Of a stretch of 36,464 nt of DNA, positions 11,589 through 22,102 are shown piece by piece (within the stretch, counting starts at the first letter, position 1; each line of letters opens with the position of its first letter). The notes beneath the pieces are model-generated. The model had not been told where the DNA came from, ran no database searches, and saw only the letters and a program-made list of their open reading frames with translations. The position numbers and the translations under genes are program-made. The DNA comes from Hemicentrotus pulcherrimus (lineage: Eukaryota > Echinodermata > Echinoidea > Camarodonta > Strongylocentrotidae): assembly GCA_003118195.1 (NCBI GenBank), contig BEXV01001630.1:36623-73086 (forward strand), given 5' to 3'.

Positions 11589-12112
11589 GGCTGGACTCCA
11601 TTAGAAGGTTTGCTTTCACTACAGCTGACGAGTACCCTCCACCCGGATTCATGATAAACTAGCCCCCGCTGGACATCATCCCAGTATTTCTATGGACTCG
11701 GGGAAGGCTGTCAGGTGCTACACCTTGCCCAAGTGTGACCTGTAACTTTGCATTAAAGGGTATGGATGTTCAATACCATAAGGCCCTAGAGGCCCGCAAA
11801 CCCATTCTATATATATAAGAAATATTTTCTAAAGAAAATGCATAATACTATTTATAGGATAAGACATTTTATGCAGGCTTTGTTTATGAATCTATGTCAT
11901 TATTACACCAAAGTTCATTCTATTCACATGATTTGTTTCCTTGTCAGCATAGCCAAACTATTTATTGAATTGATATGAGAGTGCATGTGACTAATGAAAA
12001 TGAATGATTATTTTGTTTAAAGTGTTTTTAAAAAAAGTGACCGCATAAGTTGAGTTTGAAGAATGGACAACTGGCAACAAATCGTTTCCAATAGAAATCG
12101 TGTTCGGTATAC

Positions 12113-12277
12113 CTTTGATCTTGATGCATCAGAGGAGATCGTCGAGTAGAACTCATCACTCAGCTTCACCCCGTCCAGATGCAGTGATCGAAGATTTGGC
12201 ATAGAGCAGAGACCTCTCGCGTAATGAGAGGATGCAGCAGGACCCAGATCTGCCGTCCTGTGCTCTAGCTCCTCAAT
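12113..12277 (-). CDS. LRR cassette exon L13 (165 nt)
   Basis: 55 open residues: IEELEHRTADLGPAASSHYARG, second LRR SLHLDGVKLSDEFYSTISSDASRSK. It is closest to L15 in the second half (HLDG against DLDG, same ISSDASRSK ending) and to L11 in the first half. Acceptor is CACCAG, donor AAAG|GTATAC. Confidence 0.87.
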
Positions 12278-13016
12278 CTGGTGATGTGACAGGACAGGTT
12301 GAATAGAGTGATAACTATTACTATAACAAATATAGACAACATGTCTGATTTCAATAATATTTGTTATTGTCATCAATGTAACATCACTCACCTCTACTTA
12401 GACTTTTCAAGCAAGGGGAAGGGAAGGGAGAGAGAGAGACCTGGAAAGAGAGAGACCAGGAGAAAGACAGGGAAAGAGAGAGACCGGGAGAGAGACAGTG
12501 GCACAATGAGAGACAGAGATAGAAAGAAAATCCCAAGGGAAATTGGAGTGGTAAGAGAAAAGAAAGATGAGATAAAAAAAGACAAACAAATGTGACTAAT
12601 TATAGATACTTAAAAATGAGAGACCGTGTCTGTTCAAGCATAACAAAAGTTTTATGTCCGTTTATTTACAACGCACATGTAAAATAAACTTCATGTGACT
12701 TTTGACAAACTATAAGTAATTTCTTGTAATAATTGCAAAATATTTTTTTTTACAGGATAGGCACTTCCATACACGCTTGTTTATGAATCAATATCATTAT
12801 TTACACCAAAGTTCGTTCTATTCACATGATTTGTTTTCTTGTCAGCATAGCAAAACTATTTATTATATTGACATGAGAGTGCTCGTGACTAATGAAAATA
12901 AATGATTTTTTTTTTTTTTAACTGTCCCCCCCAAAAAACAGTTACCCAATAAGTTGAGTTTGAAGAATGCGAAACTATTTCGAAACAAATCGTTTCGAAT
13001 TTGTATTTGGGTATAC

Positions 13017-13181
13017 CTTTGATTTTGATGCCTCAGAGGCCATCGTCGAGTAGAACTCATCACTCAGCTTCACACCGACCAGATTCAGTAAGCGAAGATT
13101 TGACATTAAGCAGAGACCTCTCGCGTAATGAGAGGATGCAGCAGAACCCAGATCTGCGTCCCTGTGCTTTAGCTTCTCAAT
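13017..13181 (-). CDS. LRR cassette exon L12 (165 nt)
   Basis: 55 open residues: IEKLKHRDADLGSAASSHYARG, then LMSNLRLLNLVGVKLSDEF. RLL in place of RSL and NLVG at the exposed strand are shared with L14. Its upstream intron is also nearly identical to that of L14, so the two are products of a segmental duplication. Acceptor is CACCAG, donor AAAG|GTATAC. Confidence 0.86.
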
Positions 13182-13840
13182 CTGGTGATGTGACAGGACA
13201 GGTTGAATATTGTGAATAGTATTATCAAAAATAGACGACATGTCTGATGTCAAAATTCTTAGTATCATTAATGTAACATCATTAATATCTACTTAGACTT
13301 TTATAACAAGAGAGAGGGGGACGGAGACAAAAAACAGAGAGAGAGAGGGATAGAAAGAAAATACCCGAAGGGAAATAGGGTATGGTAATAGAAAAAAAAG
13401 ACAAGATGAGAAGAAGAAAAAAATGTCATCACTTTAGATAGTTAGAAGAGAGAGAACGTGTCTTTTTAAGCAGAATAGAAGTGTTATATCCCTCTGTTTA
13501 CAATGCACATGTAAAATTAACTTCCTGCGACTACTGACAAAATTAACATAATTTCTAAATATAGAATGCAAAATACTATTTATAGAATATATGCTTTTAA
13601 AACACGTTTTTATAAGAATCTATATCATAATGACACCAAAATTCATTGTATTCACGGGATAGATTTCCTTGCTAGCATGGCAAAACAATTGGTAATATTG
13701 ATATGAGAGTACTCGTAACTGATGAAAATAAATGATGTCTTTTTTTAAAGTGTTAACAAAAACAGTTACCCCATAAGTTGAGTTAGAAGAATGAAAAACT
13801 GGCAACAAATCATTTCCAATAGAAATCGTGTTCGGTATAC

Positions 13841-14005
13841 CTTTGATCTTGATGCATCAGAGGAGATCGTCGAGTAGAACTCATCACTCAGGTTTATACG
13901 GTTGAATTCCAGTGATCGAAGATTTGGCATAGAGCAGAGACCTCTCGCGTAATGAGAGGATGCAGCAGAACCCAGATCTGCCGTCCTGTGCTCTAGCTCC
14001 TCAAT
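13841..14005 (-). CDS. LRR cassette exon L11 (165 nt)
   Basis: 55 open residues: IEELEHRTADLGSAASSHYARG, second LRR SLEFNRINLSDEFYSTISSDASRSK. The EFNRIN block is otherwise found only in L2. The ending ISSDASRSK is shared with L13 and L15, so the exon combines features of different relatives. Acceptor is CACCAG, donor AAAG|GTATAC. Confidence 0.87.
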
Positions 14006-14681
14006 CTGGTGATGTGACAGGACAGGTTGAATAGAGTGATAACTATTATCAAATATAGACAATGTCATGTCTGATATCAATATGTTTTATTGTCATTAAT
14101 GTAACATTATTAACCTCTAATTAGACTTTAAAGGCAAGGGAAAGAGAAAAGAGAGAGACCGGGACAGAGACAGAGGCACATTTAGAGACAAAGAGAGATA
14201 AGAAAAACCGGAGAGAAATGTGTGTGGTAAGAGAAAAGAAAGACGAGATGAAGAGAGACAAACATATGCAATTATTTATGGATAGTTGGAAGAGATACCG
14301 TGTCTGTTCCAGCAGAATAGAATTGTCATATCCGTCTATTTTTAATACACATGTAACATTAAGTTCCTGCAACTATTGGCAAATTATAATAAATTTCTTT
14401 TTAAAAATGTGTGTTCCATTATATTGGATAAGCACTTTAATAAACGCTTTTTTATGAATCTATATTATTATGACACGAAATTTCATTCTATTCACTTGAT
14501 TTGTTACTTTGTCGGCATGGAAAAATTTTCATCATATTGTTACAAGTGCTCTTGACTAATGAAAATATATGATTTATTTTTAAAATGTGTGAAGAAAACA
14601 GTTACCCCATTTGTCGAATTTGAAAAATGCGAAATTATTGAGAAACAAATCGTTCCCAATTGAAATCGTGTTCGGATATAC

Positions 14682-14846
14682 CTTTGATTTCGATGCCTCA
14701 GAGGCCAGCGTTGAGTAGAACTCATCACTCAGCTTCACGCTGGCCAGTTCCAGTGAGCGAAGATTTGGCATGGAGCAGAGACCTCTCGCGTAATGAGAGG
14801 ATGCAGCAAAACCCAGATCCGCGTTGTAGTGATCAAGGTACTCAAT
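14682..14846 (-). CDS. LRR cassette exon L10 (165 nt)
   Basis: 55 open residues: IEYLDHYNADLGFAASSHYARG, second LRR SLELASVKLSDEFYSTLASEASKSK. The donor is GTATAT rather than GTATAC and the acceptor is ATTACCAG. The donor variant and the second-half sequence match L19, showing the two share part of their ancestry. Confidence 0.86.
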
Positions 14847-15534
14847 CTGGTAATGTGACATGACAGGTTTAATAGGTTGAACAGTATTATCAAGTATATA
14901 TAGGACACATTAAATCTTGTTTGAATATTCTTACCGTTATTAATGTAACGATATTAACCTCTACCTAGAATTTTAAAGGAAGGGAAAGGGAAAAGAGGGA
15001 GAGAGAGAGGGGGGAGCGAGAGAAACTAGGATAGAGAGAGATAGAGAGAAAAGGGCCAAGGGAAATTGGTCGGGTTAGAGCAAAAAAGACGATATGAAGA
15101 AGGACAAACCAACGTGATTAATTATAGATAGTTAGAAAAGAGAGACCGTGTCTGTTCAAGCAGAATAAAAGTGTTATGTCCATCTATTCACAATACACGT
15201 GTAACATTAAGTTCCTGCGACTATTGGCGTATTATAAGAAATTTATTTTTAGTAATGCGTCTTCCATTTTATAGGATAAGCACTTTTATACACGTTTTTT
15301 ATGAATACATAAATATTATGACACGAAAGTTCATTCTATTCACTTGATTTGTTTCCACGTCAGAAAGGCAAAACTATTTATTATATTGATACGAAAGTGC
15401 ACGTGACAAATAAAATAATTGATTTCTTTTTATAAAAAGTGTGGAAAAAAAGTTGCCCCATATATGGAATTTGAAGAATGTAAAAATATTTTGAAAAAAA
15501 AAATGTTTCCAGAACAAACCGTGTTTGGGTATAC

Positions 15535-15699
15535 CTTTGATTGGGATGCCTCACAGGCCATCGTTGAGTAGAACTCATCACTCAGCTTCACACTGTTCAG
15601 ACCAAGGGATCGAAGATTCGGCATTAAGCAGAGGCCTCTCGCGTAATGAGACGATGCAACAGAACCCAGATCTGCCGTCATGTGCCTTAGCATCTCAAT
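15535..15699 (-). CDS. LRR cassette exon L9 (165 nt)
   Basis: 55 open residues: IEMLRHMTADLGSVASSHYARG, second LRR SLGLNSVKLSDEFYSTMACEASQSK. Glycine at residue 33 and NS at 35-36 are unique to this copy. The acceptor is slightly altered (ATAACCAG); the donor is AAAG|GTATAC. Confidence 0.86.
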
Positions 15700-16376
15700 C
15701 TGGTTATGTGACAGGACATGTTGAATATGGCGAACAGTAATGTCAACATAATGACGACATTTTTTATTTAAATATCTTTCTTTGTCATTCATGTAACATC
15801 TATACTAAGACGTTTAAAGCAAAAGAAAGAGAAAAGGTGGAAAGGGAGAGAAAAGAGAGAGAGATAGAGGGCGACAGAGACAGAGATGTAGAGAGGGAGA
15901 GACGGGCTAAACGCACAAGGGAAATGGGTGTGGTAAGAGCAAGGAAAGACGAAAAAACAAAGACAAACACACGGGATTAATTCTAGATAGTAAGAAAAGA
16001 GAAACCGTATCTGTTCAAGCAAAATAAAAGTGTTGTTTACAAAGCACATGTAAAATAAACTCCCTACGACTACTGACCAAATGTTCATAATTTCTAAATA
16101 CAGAATGCCAAATACTATTTATAGAATACGTGCTTTTAAAACACGCTTTAACAAGAATCTATATCATTATGACACCAAATTTCATCGTTTTTACGTGATT
16201 TATTCCTTGTAAGCATGGCAAAACTATTTGTAATAGGTATGAGAGTACTCGTAACTGTTGAAAATAAATGATGTCTTTTTAAAAAGTGTTTGCGAAAACA
16301 GTTACCCCATAAGTTGAGTTCGAAGAATGCAAAACCGGCAACAAATCATTTCCAATAGAAATCGTGTGTGGTATAC

Positions 16377-16541
16377 CTTTGATCTTGATGCCTCAGAGGC
16401 CATCGATGAGTAGAACTCATCACTCAGCTTCACACAGTCGAGACGCAGTGATCGAAGATTTGGCATTAGGCAGAGACCTCTCGCGTAATGATACGATGCA
16501 GCAGAACCCAGATCTGCGTTCTCGTGTTTTAACTTCTCAAT
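16377..16541 (-). CDS. LRR cassette exon L8 (165 nt)
   Basis: 55 open residues: IEKLKHENADLGSAASYHYARG, then LMPNLRSLRLDCVKLSDEF. Arg at residue 33 and DC at 35-36 distinguish the exposed face. Acceptor is CACCACCAG, donor AAAG|GTATAC. The frame stays open far upstream into the intron because the CT-rich tract lacks stops in this frame; the exon start is set by the acceptor conserved in all copies. Confidence 0.87.
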
Positions 16542-17232
16542 CTGGTGGTGTGACAGGAAAGGTTGAATACAGTGAATAATATTATCAAGTATAGACGACA
16601 TGTCTGATTTAAATATTCTAAGTACCATCAATGTAACATTATCAACCTCTACATAGAGTTTTTTGCAAGAGAAAAGGAAGGGAGAGAGACGGAGAGAGAG
16701 AAAGAAACTGGGACAGAGATCGAGAAATAATTCGAGACAGAGAGAGATAGAGAGAGAAACCCGAGGGAAATGGATGTGGTAAGAGCAATGAAAGACGAGA
16801 TAAAGAAAGACAAACAAATGTAATTAATTCTAGATGGATAGAAGAGGGAGACCGTGTCTGTTCTTGCAAAATAAAAGTGTTATGTCTATTAAAAATGCAC
16901 ATGTAAAATTAACTTCCTGCGACTACTGACAAAATTAACATAATTTCTAAATATAGAATGCAAAATACTATTTATAGAATATATGCTTTTAAAACACGTT
17001 TTTATAAGAATCTATATCATAATGACACCAAAATTCATTGTATTCACGGGATAGATTTCCTTGCTAGCATGGCAAAACAATTGGTAATATTGATATGAGA
17101 GTACTCGTAACTGATGAAAATAAATGATGTCTTTTTTTAAAGTGTTAACAAAAACAGTTACCCCATAAGTTGAGTTTGAAGAATGCAAAACTGGCAACAA
17201 ATCGTTTCCAATAGAAATCTTGTTTGGTATAC

Positions 17233-17397
17233 CTTTGATCTTGATGCCTCACAGGCCATCGTCGAGTAGAACGCATCGCTCAGCTTCACACGGCTGAGAT
17301 TCAGTGATCGTAAATTTGGCATGTAGCAGAGACCTCTCGCGAAATGAGAGGATGCAGTAGAACTCAGTTGTGCCGTCTCGTGCTCCAGCTCCTCAAT
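17233..17397 (-). CDS. LRR cassette exon L7 (165 nt)
   Basis: 55 open residues, beginning IEELEHETAQLSSTASSHF; the second LRR is SLNLSRVKLSDAFYSTMACEAS. It is among the more diverged copies, with Phe for the usual Tyr in SHY, Tyr before MPN, and DAF for DEF. Acceptor is CACCAG, donor AAAG|GTATAC. The intron on its 3' side contains a 283-bp stretch identical to the intron 3' of L11. Confidence 0.84.
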
Positions 17398-17460
17398 CTG
17401 GTGATGTGACAGGACAGAATGAATAAGTTGAATAGTATTATCAAGTATAGACTACATGTA

Positions 17461-17727
17461 CCGGAGTGTTGCCTCAGTCAGTAGAGCGTCCGCCTCACAA
17501 CCGGGAGGTCGTGGGTTCGAACCCGGCCGTGTCATACCAAAAGATGTTCAAAAAATGGGAGTGGTTGCTCCCTTGTTTAGCGTTCAACAAAAAAAGGATA
17601 GAGCAACGTCGATCTGGTGCTGCCCAGTGGCTGCCGGGCTCACAATCAATTGGGCAAAAAGAATTTCCGTTTAGGTTTAATAAAATTTGGAGTGGACTAT
17701 TAGGCTATTATTATTATTATTATTGTG
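17461..17727 (+). mobile_element. tRNA-derived SINE
   Basis: The head looks like a tRNA gene: an A-box-like GCCTCAGTCAGTAGAGCG at 17471-17488 and a perfect B box GGTTCGAACCC at 17514-17524, with normal spacing. A tRNA-unrelated body follows, and the end is an ATT repeat (about 17706-17727). The unit intron resumes at GTCTAATTTAAAC. No clear target duplication. Not a functional tRNA, because the 3' half does not fold to close the acceptor stem. Confidence 0.87.
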
Positions 17728-18099
17728 TCTAATTTAAACATTCTCATTGTCAACAATGTAATATTATCAACCTCTACATAAGCCACCCTAGCCGACACTT
17801 GCACGAATTTTGGCTCCCGCATTGGACCGCGTATCGTTCGTGCAATGCGTAACAACATGATAAGCATCGTCCCGTCACGTTTACGACATACTTACGTGTT
17901 GTTCGCGCCATTATTAACGCATTGTCACGAGATTTTTTCTCCATATTTTTCCCTTCATAGGGATTTTATTGAGTTTCATTTCCAATAAATTAATAAATAT
18001 ATATTCAAGGTAATTAACATGTATAACATGAATAAAATTGGCTTCTCAAGATACAATTATTGTTTAACTGTTGGGTCAAAAGAAAACTAACAAATTTTC

Positions 18100-18900
18100 A
18101 ATAATTTATTTCTGACAAAAATACAAATAAATATCCTGTTATGTAAACAAATTCCTGAATTTAAACCATTTTCTTGTGAATTTATTATTTCTACAATACG
18201 AATCTGCAATATAATTTTCGTTTTTAAAATGATTTATAATCGAAACTCTAATATTATCAAAGTCGGGCAGTTGTTTCTTTATTTTGCAAGTATACACCAT
18301 CTGTCGCAACACAATCAGTATACAATTAAATGAATAATTATTAGAACCTCTCAAACCAAATAGTTTATCTTGTAATGAAAATATTAATTTATTTCTGGTT
18401 CCAGTGTATATCCAATGCTCCAACCTATCCCAAATATGTTTAAGATGCGTACAATCAAATACACATGTATAACTGTTTTAATCTGTTCATTACAAAATGT
18501 ACATTATTGTCTTGGGACTAAATTCATTTTAAACAGTAGATCGTTCGTATATAATATGCGTTGCAAAACCTTAAACCGAAACCATCGTAAGCCCACAGCA
18601 AGGGTCCAATTGAATCCAATGGGACTATTGTGTTTCCTAACACTAAGTTGCATAGATATGTGAACATCCTTAAATACGTTTCAAAATAAATGCCATTGTA
18701 TCTGGGGAAAAGGTGATGTGGCATCTTGTTAAAAATAGTACAATTGATTAAATATTCTCTATTTGCATCGTGTAATCCACGATAAAAATAAAAAAAATAT
18801 TTGAATATTACACTTTTCTTGGAGATGTTCCAGAGAGAAAAAAATATATCACCATTTGTCTCTAAAATGAGAAAACGAAATCCCTTTTTACACAATTTTG
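18100..18900 (-). pseudogene. LINE ORF2 C-terminal fragment, degenerate
   Basis: In shifting minus-strand frames there are LINE C-terminal signatures: GLRWFRFKVLQRILYTN (about 18610-18545) and, further on, KLFGLRGSNN with LIVLRQMVYTCKIKKQLP (about 18365-18265), as in CR1-like proteins. Frameshifts and stops separate them. It lies inside the 17782-19672 insertion, so it predates it or inserted within it. Confidence 0.6.
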
Positions 18901-19288
18901 TAACTATATATTGGGAAATTGCCTATTTTAATGTAACCATTATTCCATAAGGGATGGGATGAAATGGGTTTTTTTCACCATGCACATACAAAAGCGTAAT
19001 ATAAGCCATGAACTTTTCTTTCCAAAAAGGTTCTTTGTTTTACCTACCAGTTCCCGTAAAATAATTGTTTCCCATTTACAATTTTAAATCTTGCAGTTCA
19101 GGCAAGAAAGATTGCAAAAGACAGAGGATATTGTTATCTATTTAGCCTTAATCCAGGAAATCTGTAATGATTGGCACGAGATGCTTTCAGCAGTCACTTT
19201 TTCTTTTCCTATTTCCCTTTCTTTTCTCTGCCGTCGCATGCGCATGGACCTTGCGCAAGTAATGTGAAAACTGTGCGGGAAGCATTAT

Positions 19289-19418
19289 TTTTTTTTCTGC
19301 GGCACAGATTGGGGCTAGGTGCGTATTGAGCCTATGGGAAAAAGTTTAGCGTTAGGGTAAGGGTTAAATCAAGACCTCTTTTTTTTTTAAACCCCCAATC
19401 TGTGCCGCAGAAAAAAAA
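19289..19418. mobile_element. 130-bp MITE with perfect 26-bp inverted ends
   Basis: TTTTTTTTCTGCGGCACAGA... at 19289-19314 is the exact reverse complement of 19393-19418. The 78-bp centre has no coding capacity. It is nested inside the larger 17782-19672 insertion. Target duplication cannot be resolved because the ends are homopolymers. Confidence 0.75.
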
Positions 19419-20250
19419 TGGCGCGTGCGGGAAGTATGCGCTGTCGACGCGCAGCCGATGCGCAAATTATGTGCAATTTATTCATAAATCCGTCGTGAAC
19501 TGTTGAACATTTTGAAAATACTGCCACGAATTTCAAGCCTAGTCCCGCATTGGCCCTCACCCTCCCGCATGTTACGCGAACACTTCCCGTTGTGGCAAGA
19601 ACGTGGCACGAAACAATGCGCAAATTATGCACAAACTATGCGCGAACCGAAATCGTGAAGTGTCAGGGTGCCTATAGACTTTCTTTTTGCAAGAGAAAGA
19701 GAAGGAAGAGAAAGGGAGAGAGAAAGAGACTGGGACAGAGACAGAGAAATAGTGAGAGGCAGAGAGAGATAGAGAGAAACCCTGAAGGAAATGGGTGTGG
19801 TGAGAAAAAGGAAAGACGAGATAAAGGAAGATAAACAAATATGATTAATTTTAGATAGTTGGAAAAGAGAGACCGTGTCTGTTCTTGCAAAATAAAAGTG
19901 TTATGTCTGTCTATTTATAATGCACATGTAAAATTAACTTCCTGCGACTGCTGACAAAATCTACATTATTTCTAGATATAGAATGCGAAATAATATTGGT
20001 AGACTATGTGCTTTTAAAACACGCTTTTTTATGAATCTATATCATGACACCAACGTTCATTGTATTTACATGATTTATTTCCTCGCCAGCATGACCAAAC
20101 TATTTATTTAATTGATAATGAGAGTGCTCATAACTGATGAAAATTAATTATCTCTCAAGAAAGTGTGAAAAAACAGTTACCCATAACTTTAGTTTAAAGA
20201 ACAAAAAAATGGCATTAAATAATTTCCAATAGATATCGTGTTTGGTATAC

Positions 20251-20370
20251 CTTTGATCTTAATGCCTCAAAGGCCATCGTTGAGTAGAACTCATCATCAC
20301 TCCGCGTCAAATAGGGCATATACAGTGAAACAGAACTCATATCTGTGTTCCAGTGCTGTAGCCGCTTAAT
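20251..20370 (-). CDS. LRR cassette exon L6 (short, 120 nt)
   Basis: 40 open residues: IKRLQHWNTDMSSVSLYMPYL, then TRSDDEFYSTMAFEALRSK. A 45-nt deletion, in frame, removes the SHYARGLC helix and the SLDL strand, so a normal second LRR cannot form. Acceptor (CACCAG) and donor (AAAG|GTATAC) are intact. It resembles L1 and L3 in length and in the EALRSK ending. Confidence 0.6.
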
Positions 20371-20654
20371 CTGGTGATGTGACAGGACAGGACGGATGAA
20401 TAAGGTGAATAGAATAACCAAGTATAGACGACATGTCTAATTTAATTATTCCCATTGTCGTCAATGTAATATTATCAACCTCTACATAGACTTTTATTTT
20501 TTGCAAAAGAAAGGGAAGGGAGAGAAAGAGAGAGAGCGCGAAAAACTGGGACAGAGACAGAGAAATTATGAGAGGCAATACAAGGAGAGATAGAGAGAAA
20601 AACCTGAGGGAAATGGGTGTGGTAAGAACAAGAAAAAACGAAATAAAGAAAGAC

Positions 20655-20865
20655 GAGTAGTTGTCCGGGGAGTTAGCTGTTCTTAGGGATAGTTGTCTGG
20701 AAGTCGATGTTCGGGGCTAGTCGTCCTGGGGGTAGTTTTCTGGGGGTAGTTGTCCGGGGGTAGTTGTCCTAGAGGGTGGTTGCCCCCTGGGGTTGTTGTC
20801 CAAGAGGGTGGTTATCCTATGGGTGGTTATCCGGGGTGTGGTTTTCCAGGGGGACGATGTTCTTG
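20655..20865. repeat. GT/GGGG-rich minisatellite
   Basis: About a dozen degenerate copies of a 15-17-bp motif resembling GGGGGTAGTTGTCCT, in the intron between L5 and L6. It replaces part of the normal unit. Strongly purine/pyrimidine-skewed, with G runs of 4-5 on the plus strand. Confidence 0.8.
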
Positions 20866-21084
20866 ACCCCATTTTGACACTAAAGTGCACTGTATTCACG
20901 TGATTTATTTCCTTCTCAGCATTGTCAAACTATTTGTAATATTGATTTGAGAGTACTCGTAACTGATGAAAATAAATGATGTCTTTTTGAAAAGTGGTAA
21001 CAAAAACAGTTACCCCATAAATTGAGTTTGAAGAATGCAAAACTGCCAACAAATCGTTTCCAATAGACATCGTGTTTGGTATAC

Positions 21085-21249
21085 CTTTGATCTTGATGCC
21101 TCAGAGGCCATCGATGAGTAGAACTCATCACTCAGCTTCATACAGTCGAGAAGCAATGATTGAAGATTTGGCATAGAGCAGAGAGCTCTCGCGTAATGAG
21201 AGGATGCAGCAGAACCCAGTTTTGCCGTATCGTGCATTAGATGCCCAAT
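21085..21249 (-). CDS. LRR cassette exon L5 (165 nt)
   Basis: 55 open residues starting IGHLMHDTAKLG; the second LRR is NLQSLLLDCMKLSDEFYSS. The glycine at residue 2 and QSL in place of RSL are unusual. Acceptor is CACCACCAG, donor AAAG|GTATAC. Residues 35-36 (DC) are shared with L8, and both have YSSMASEAS, suggesting a common parental unit. Confidence 0.86.
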
Positions 21250-21894
21250 CTGGTGGTGTGACAAGACAGGTTGAATAAGTAGAATAGCATTAACAAGTAT
21301 ACACGACATGTCTGATTTGAATATTATCATTGTCGTCAATGTAACATTATCAACCTCTACATAGACTTTTTCAAGAGAAAGAGAAGGGAGAGAGATAGAG
21401 AGAAAAACACGAGGGAAGGGTGTGGTAAGAGCAAGGAAAGAGGAGATGAAGAAAAACAATAAAATGTGATTCTAGATAGTTAGGAAAGATAGACCCTGGT
21501 CTGTTCAAGCAGAATTAAAGTGTTATGTCTGCCTATTTGCAATGCACATGTAAAATTAACTTCCTGAAACTACTAAAAAAAATTACATAACTTCTAAATA
21601 TATAAAGCGAAATACTTTTTATAAAATACGTGCTTTTAAAACACGATATTATATGAATCTATATTATGATTGTGAAACCAAAGTTCATTGTATTCAAGTG
21701 ATTTATTATCTTGTCAGCATGGCCAAACTTTTTGTAAAAAGACTAATATTGATATGAGAGTAGTCGCAACTTATGAAAATAAATGATGTCTTCAAAAAAA
21801 AAAGTGTTTAACAAAACAGTTACCCCATGAAATGAGTTCGAAGAATGCAAAACTGGCAATAAATCATTTTCAATAGAAATCGTGTTCGGTATAC

Positions 21895-22059
21895 CTTTGA
21901 ACTTGATGCCTCAGTGGCCATCGTTGAGTAGAACTCATCACTCAGCTTCACATTGTACAGAATGAGTGATCGAAGTTTTGGCATAGAGCAGAGACCTCTC
22001 GCGTAATGAGAGGATGCAGCGGAACCCAGTTTTGCCGTATCGTGCGTTAGCTCCTCAAT
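21895..22059 (-). CDS. LRR cassette exon L4 (165 nt)
   Basis: 55 open residues. The first LRR starts IEELTHDTAKLGS and the second carries SLILYNVKLSDEF, a hydrophobic/aromatic choice at the exposed positions not seen in other copies. Acceptor is CACCACCAG, donor AAAG|GTATAC. Its first 40 or so nucleotides are identical to those of L19, 22 kb away. Confidence 0.85.
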
Positions 22060-22102
22060 CTGGTGGTGTGACAGGACAGGATGAATAAGGTGAATAGTAT
22101 TA

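Larger units (their letters stand above)
8505..11806 (-). mobile_element. RTE-type non-LTR retrotransposon (near full length, inactive)
   Basis: About 3.3 kb, the usual size for RTE elements, inserted into an array intron between AT-rich flanks (8474-8504 and 11807-11818), so target duplication is unclear. Sense strand is minus. It carries an apurinic endonuclease, then reverse transcriptase, then a C-terminal region with KKWLGHIMR and GTPRKGYLDD. The 3' end is a short GATGATGAT run, as in RTE families. The layout and motifs resemble BovB-like RTE proteins. Several stops and frameshifts disrupt it. Confidence 0.85.
17782..19672. mobile_element. composite DNA-transposon-like insertion with terminal inverted repeats
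   Basis: The array intron is interrupted exactly between CTACATA and TATAGACTTT. The ends form an imperfect inverted repeat: GCCACCCT-(AGCC)-GACACTTGCACGA at the left against GGCACCCTGACACTTCACGA read inward from the right. The 1.9 kb between contains GCGCAAATTATG-like repeats near the right end, a LINE fragment and a small MITE. No transposase frame, so it is non-autonomous. Target duplication is unclear, and the family was not identified. Confidence 0.6.

Noticed and set aside
8..16579. Repeated plus-strand frames across the LRR exons (for example 8-271, 5880-6137, 13001-13219 and 16364-16579) encoding similar peptides
   Set aside because: They are antisense shadows of the cassettes. The similarity follows from exon duplication, and splice sites and family resemblance exist only on the minus strand.
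13620..17200. Near-identical minus-strand frames at 13620-13808 and 17012-17200 as a conserved small protein
   Set aside because: They fall in the identical 283-bp intron tract; identity covers non-coding sequence equally, and no other unit keeps the frame.
17461..17535. A functional tRNA gene
   Set aside because: Boxes A and B are good, but the 3' part does not complete an acceptor stem, and a SINE body with an ATT tail follows.
19387..19632. Arg/Ala-rich minus-strand frame as a gene
   Set aside because: It overlaps the MITE end and low-complexity repeats inside a transposon; no family resemblance.
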